A DNA stretch of 64,000 bases from Flavobacterium croceum DSM 17960 (GTDB lineage: Bacteria; Bacteroidota; Bacteroidia; Flavobacteriales; Flavobacteriaceae), in NCBI RefSeq assembly GCF_002917885.1, contig NZ_PQNY01000005.1, forward strand, positions 113,555 to 177,554, in the 5' to 3' direction. Made by a program: the position numbers and the translations under genes. Below are positions 62,174 to 64,000 of this stretch, piece after piece (position 1 is the first letter of the stretch; the number at the start of each line of letters is the position of its first letter). Under the pieces are notes generated by a model. The model did not search any database, had not been told where the DNA came from, and saw only the letters and a list, made by a program, of their open reading frames with translations.

Positions 62174-62712
62174 ATGAAATTAAAATTCATAATAATTTAT
62201 ACTTAACATTTTTAGTTTCTTGCTCTAAAAGAGAAAGCGATTTTGATTATTTAGAATATTCGTATGGAGGAACATTTTCAACAGTATTTTCATTAAAATT
62301 TACCGACAAAGATTCCGTATTTTTAAGAGAACATTGGAATAATGGAAATATCGAGTATCCGAAAGCGGAAACAAATTATTTCGCAATTATCAACGATAGT
62401 CAAAGAAAAGAATTAACCGAACTAATTAAAAAAATTGATTTTAGAAAAATTGATTCTGAATATTATGAAAATTATCTTGACGGAAGTGCTTTTCAGATTA
62501 TTATAAGACAAGGAAAGTTTGAAAAAAAGGTTTTTGTTCATAGCCGTAAAATTCCGAAAGAACTCAAATCTCTTTCTGATTGGATAATTAAGATAAAACA
62601 AAACTTAAAATTAACAAGAACAGATAAAAACTTACAATTTAAAAGCAAAAATGGAATACTTCCGCCTCCGCCTCCGCCATCAATTGAAAAAATAAGATTT
62701 ATAAAAAAATAA
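62174..62712 (+). pseudogene. Small lipoprotein gene with a frameshift in its signal peptide
   Basis: ATG 62174 opens a signal peptide (MKLKFIIIYT) that meets TAA at 62204-62206. One base out of frame, the text continues as LTFLVSCSKRES (a lipobox) and stays open to TAA at 62710. The roughly 165-residue product would be a lipoprotein with a beta-rich domain and a Pro-rich segment (ILPPPPPPS) near the end. A single missing T explains the break. No other start fits the downstream frame. It may be inactive, or a homopolymer sequencing error. No family is recognised. Confidence 0.7.
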
Positions 62713-62733
62713 TATACTACGTCTAACAGTACT

Positions 62734-62834
62734 TTCAAGAAATGGCGAAAAATGTGGGAAATTCACATTTTTCTTTCGCTAGTTTTTTTATCTTAGTGAA
62801 AAATTAAGCACTTACGAGTTCGCCACTTCTTGAA
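62734..62834. repeat. Palindromic MITE-like repeat
   Basis: TTCAAGAAATGGCGAA (62734-62749) and TTCGCCACTTCTTGAA (62819-62834) are complementary at 15 of 16 positions. An alternative inner pairing joins GCGAAAAATGTG (62745-62756) with CACATTTTT...CGC (from 62764). Flanking AACAGT and AAACGTT resemble intergenic repeats I know from Flavobacteria. Confidence 0.55.
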
Positions 62835-62977
62835 GCTAGGAAACGTTGTACGGGAAAAAAGAAAGGATTTTGTAAAACTTGGATTTTTATACAAAGCAAA
62901 AACCTGCACAAAGCTCTCTGCTCGTTGTGCGAAATTTTGAAAAAAAACTACCTGTTACGATAGTTCTCTTTATTATT

Positions 62978-63820
62978 TTATACGAAGTAAGGTCTTACGT
63001 TGTGTTTTTCAATATATTCTTCCACAATCCCAAATTCATCAATATCTATAAATTCAAGGAAATCAGAATCTCTAATATGTTCCCATAACAGATGATTCTT
63101 ATCAGTGTTTTTTTGTGGCTCTCTACCTAAAACATAATACTTACCTTTATTATTTCCTTCTAGTTCAATTGCTTTTGTTAATGAGACAAATCTGGTAACA
63201 TCATTTTCTAAATAATAATGTTTTTTTTCAAAATCTATAGTTTGTCCAGCAACAGGAATTCCATTTATACCAATAAAATCAATTTCTATTGGAGCAAATA
63301 AATTTTCAAAATCATTAGAAGTTAATGTTAGTTCTATATTTACTCTACTTTCGATTTTAGGAAATAAATCTTTTTTAACTTTAGAATGCACATTGAATTC
63401 AATTATTTCATCAGCTTCTTCAGTGTATTTGAAAATATACTTTTCAAAAACCCTTTTGAAATTAATACTGTTTAAATCTATATCAATAGACTTAGGAGTT
63501 GAAAACTGAATTATATTATTAGAGTATTTTGCAAGATAGGTTATATATCCTTCATTAATCCAATCGCTTTTTAGCTCTCTTTTTGTAAAAAGTTGATTTG
63601 AATTTTCTAAACTAAAACCAACTTCTCTTTCAAGTGATTTAAGATAACTTTTTACCAAATTATATCTTTCACTGTCTAATATACTTTTAAAAGCCGTTAG
63701 TTTTTCATGTGAATATTTAAAATAATGCTCAAAACCATTAGACATGAGAACACCAATACTAACTCTTTCATTAAGAGTTGTATTTAAAGTTACATATAAT
63801 ATTGAATAAAGTGTTTTCAT
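62978..63820 (-). CDS. Hypothetical protein, possibly DUF3037-like
   Basis: This is a 280-residue cytosolic protein on the minus strand. The N-terminus LYSILYVTLNTTLNERVSIGVLMSNG has the pattern of DUF3037-type proteins, with an acidic residue before Val-x-Ile-Gly-Val. The C-terminal half contains GINGIPVAGQTIDFEKKHYYLENDVTRFVSLTKAIE and KGKYYVLGREP. The family placement is tentative. In other bacteria DUF3037 genes sit beside HipA-like or defence genes; here the neighbours give no partner. Confidence 0.65.
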   Translation of the reverse strand: MKTLYSILYVTLNTTLNERVSIGVLMSNGFEHYFKYSHEKLTAFKSILDSERYNLVKSYLKSLEREVGFSLENSNQLFTKRELKSDWINEGYITYLAKYSNNIIQFSTPKSIDIDLNSINFKRVFEKYIFKYTEEADEIIEFNVHSKVKKDLFPKIESRVNIELTLTSNDFENLFAPIEIDFIGINGIPVAGQTIDFEKKHYYLENDVTRFVSLTKAIELEGNNKGKYYVLGREPQKNTDKNHLLWEHIRDSDFLEFIDIDEFGIVEEYIEKHNVRPYFV

Positions 63821-64000
63821 TTTTAATTGATAATAAAAGATTGGACAAATCCCCTAAAGTTAGTTTCGCACTGCGTTTTCCACTCCTTTGAAAATAAATT
63901 ATTAAACCCGTTGTGCATTATAAAAAAAGTTGCTCAAATCATTAATAATGATTAAATTGTATTGACTTTCAAACAATTACAATAATGAGCAACCTTGAAG
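63821..64000 (+). CDS. Start of a gene running past the window edge (tentative)
   Basis: An ATG at 63984 opens a frame MSNLE that leaves the window. Upstream is the palindrome AATCATTA-A-TAATGATT (63937-63953). GTTGCTCA (from about 63929) and TGAGCAAC at the start codon are also complementary. Five codons do not allow any identification; the interval shown includes this upstream region. Confidence 0.25.

Overview
The window is AT-rich DNA from a member of the Bacteroidota, most likely a Flavobacterium-like member of the Flavobacteriaceae. The support is: Bacteroidota-type -7 promoter boxes (TAnnTTTG) before several genes, weak or absent Shine-Dalgarno sites, RteC, GxxExxY and DUF3347 proteins, and RND pumps with Bacteroidota-style fusions. 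No rRNA or complete tRNA gene is present, and most of the window looks like accessory DNA.

Region 1 (1-31961) is a metal-resistance island on the + strand behind the 3' end of a tyrosine integrase. It carries a CzcA-type RND pump fused to its own outer-membrane channel, with an adaptor and a Zn/Cd-type P-ATPase. It also carries several HMA and DUF3347 metal-binding proteins, a haem-binding protein and a CusA-type pump split by an in-frame TAA, with a TolC channel and two adaptors. The last part is an AraC regulator with an HMA-like sensor domain, a CopA copper ATPase, a MerC-GDCCVxC fusion and a multicopper oxidase fused to a CopB-like barrel. Cytosolic ATPases, trans-envelope pumps and periplasmic oxidase would act together against copper and divalent metals.

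Region 2 (31998-48095) is the core and cargo of an integrative element: rteC, an excisionase-like HTH gene, a replication-initiator/DnaC-like pair, and then a defence cargo. The defence cargo is a complete type II CBASS operon (patatin CapV, CD-NTase, Cap2, Cap3). It runs directly into a two-gene module: a Cap15-like 2TM beta-barrel protein and a small protein resembling the DisA/CdaA diadenylate-cyclase fold. I consider this pair the best candidate for an undescribed system. An AlbA/Schlafen-type regulator follows. Next come 1.2 kb of non-coding DNA made of at least eight tandem long hairpins and a minus-strand phage- or satellite-like cassette. The element ends at a 19-nt 3' fragment of a tRNA-Ser gene (48077-48095) followed by its terminator, which looks like the attachment-site junction.

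Region 3 (48105-58600) is a second accessory block: an HU-like gene followed by two copies of a structured RNA-like element with compensatory stem changes and a conserved TTCCCG loop. Then comes a type I restriction locus (hsdR, a repeat-flanked GxxExxY gene, hsdS, a PrrC/RloC-like ATPase with a putative anticodon-nuclease triad, and hsdM split by an in-frame TAA) and an Mrr-type nuclease.

Region 4 (58601-64000) holds a TonB-dependent siderophore receptor with a PepSY membrane protein behind a probable iron-responsive promoter, a frameshifted lipoprotein, a small palindromic repeat element, one unknown minus-strand gene, and the first codons of a further gene at the edge.
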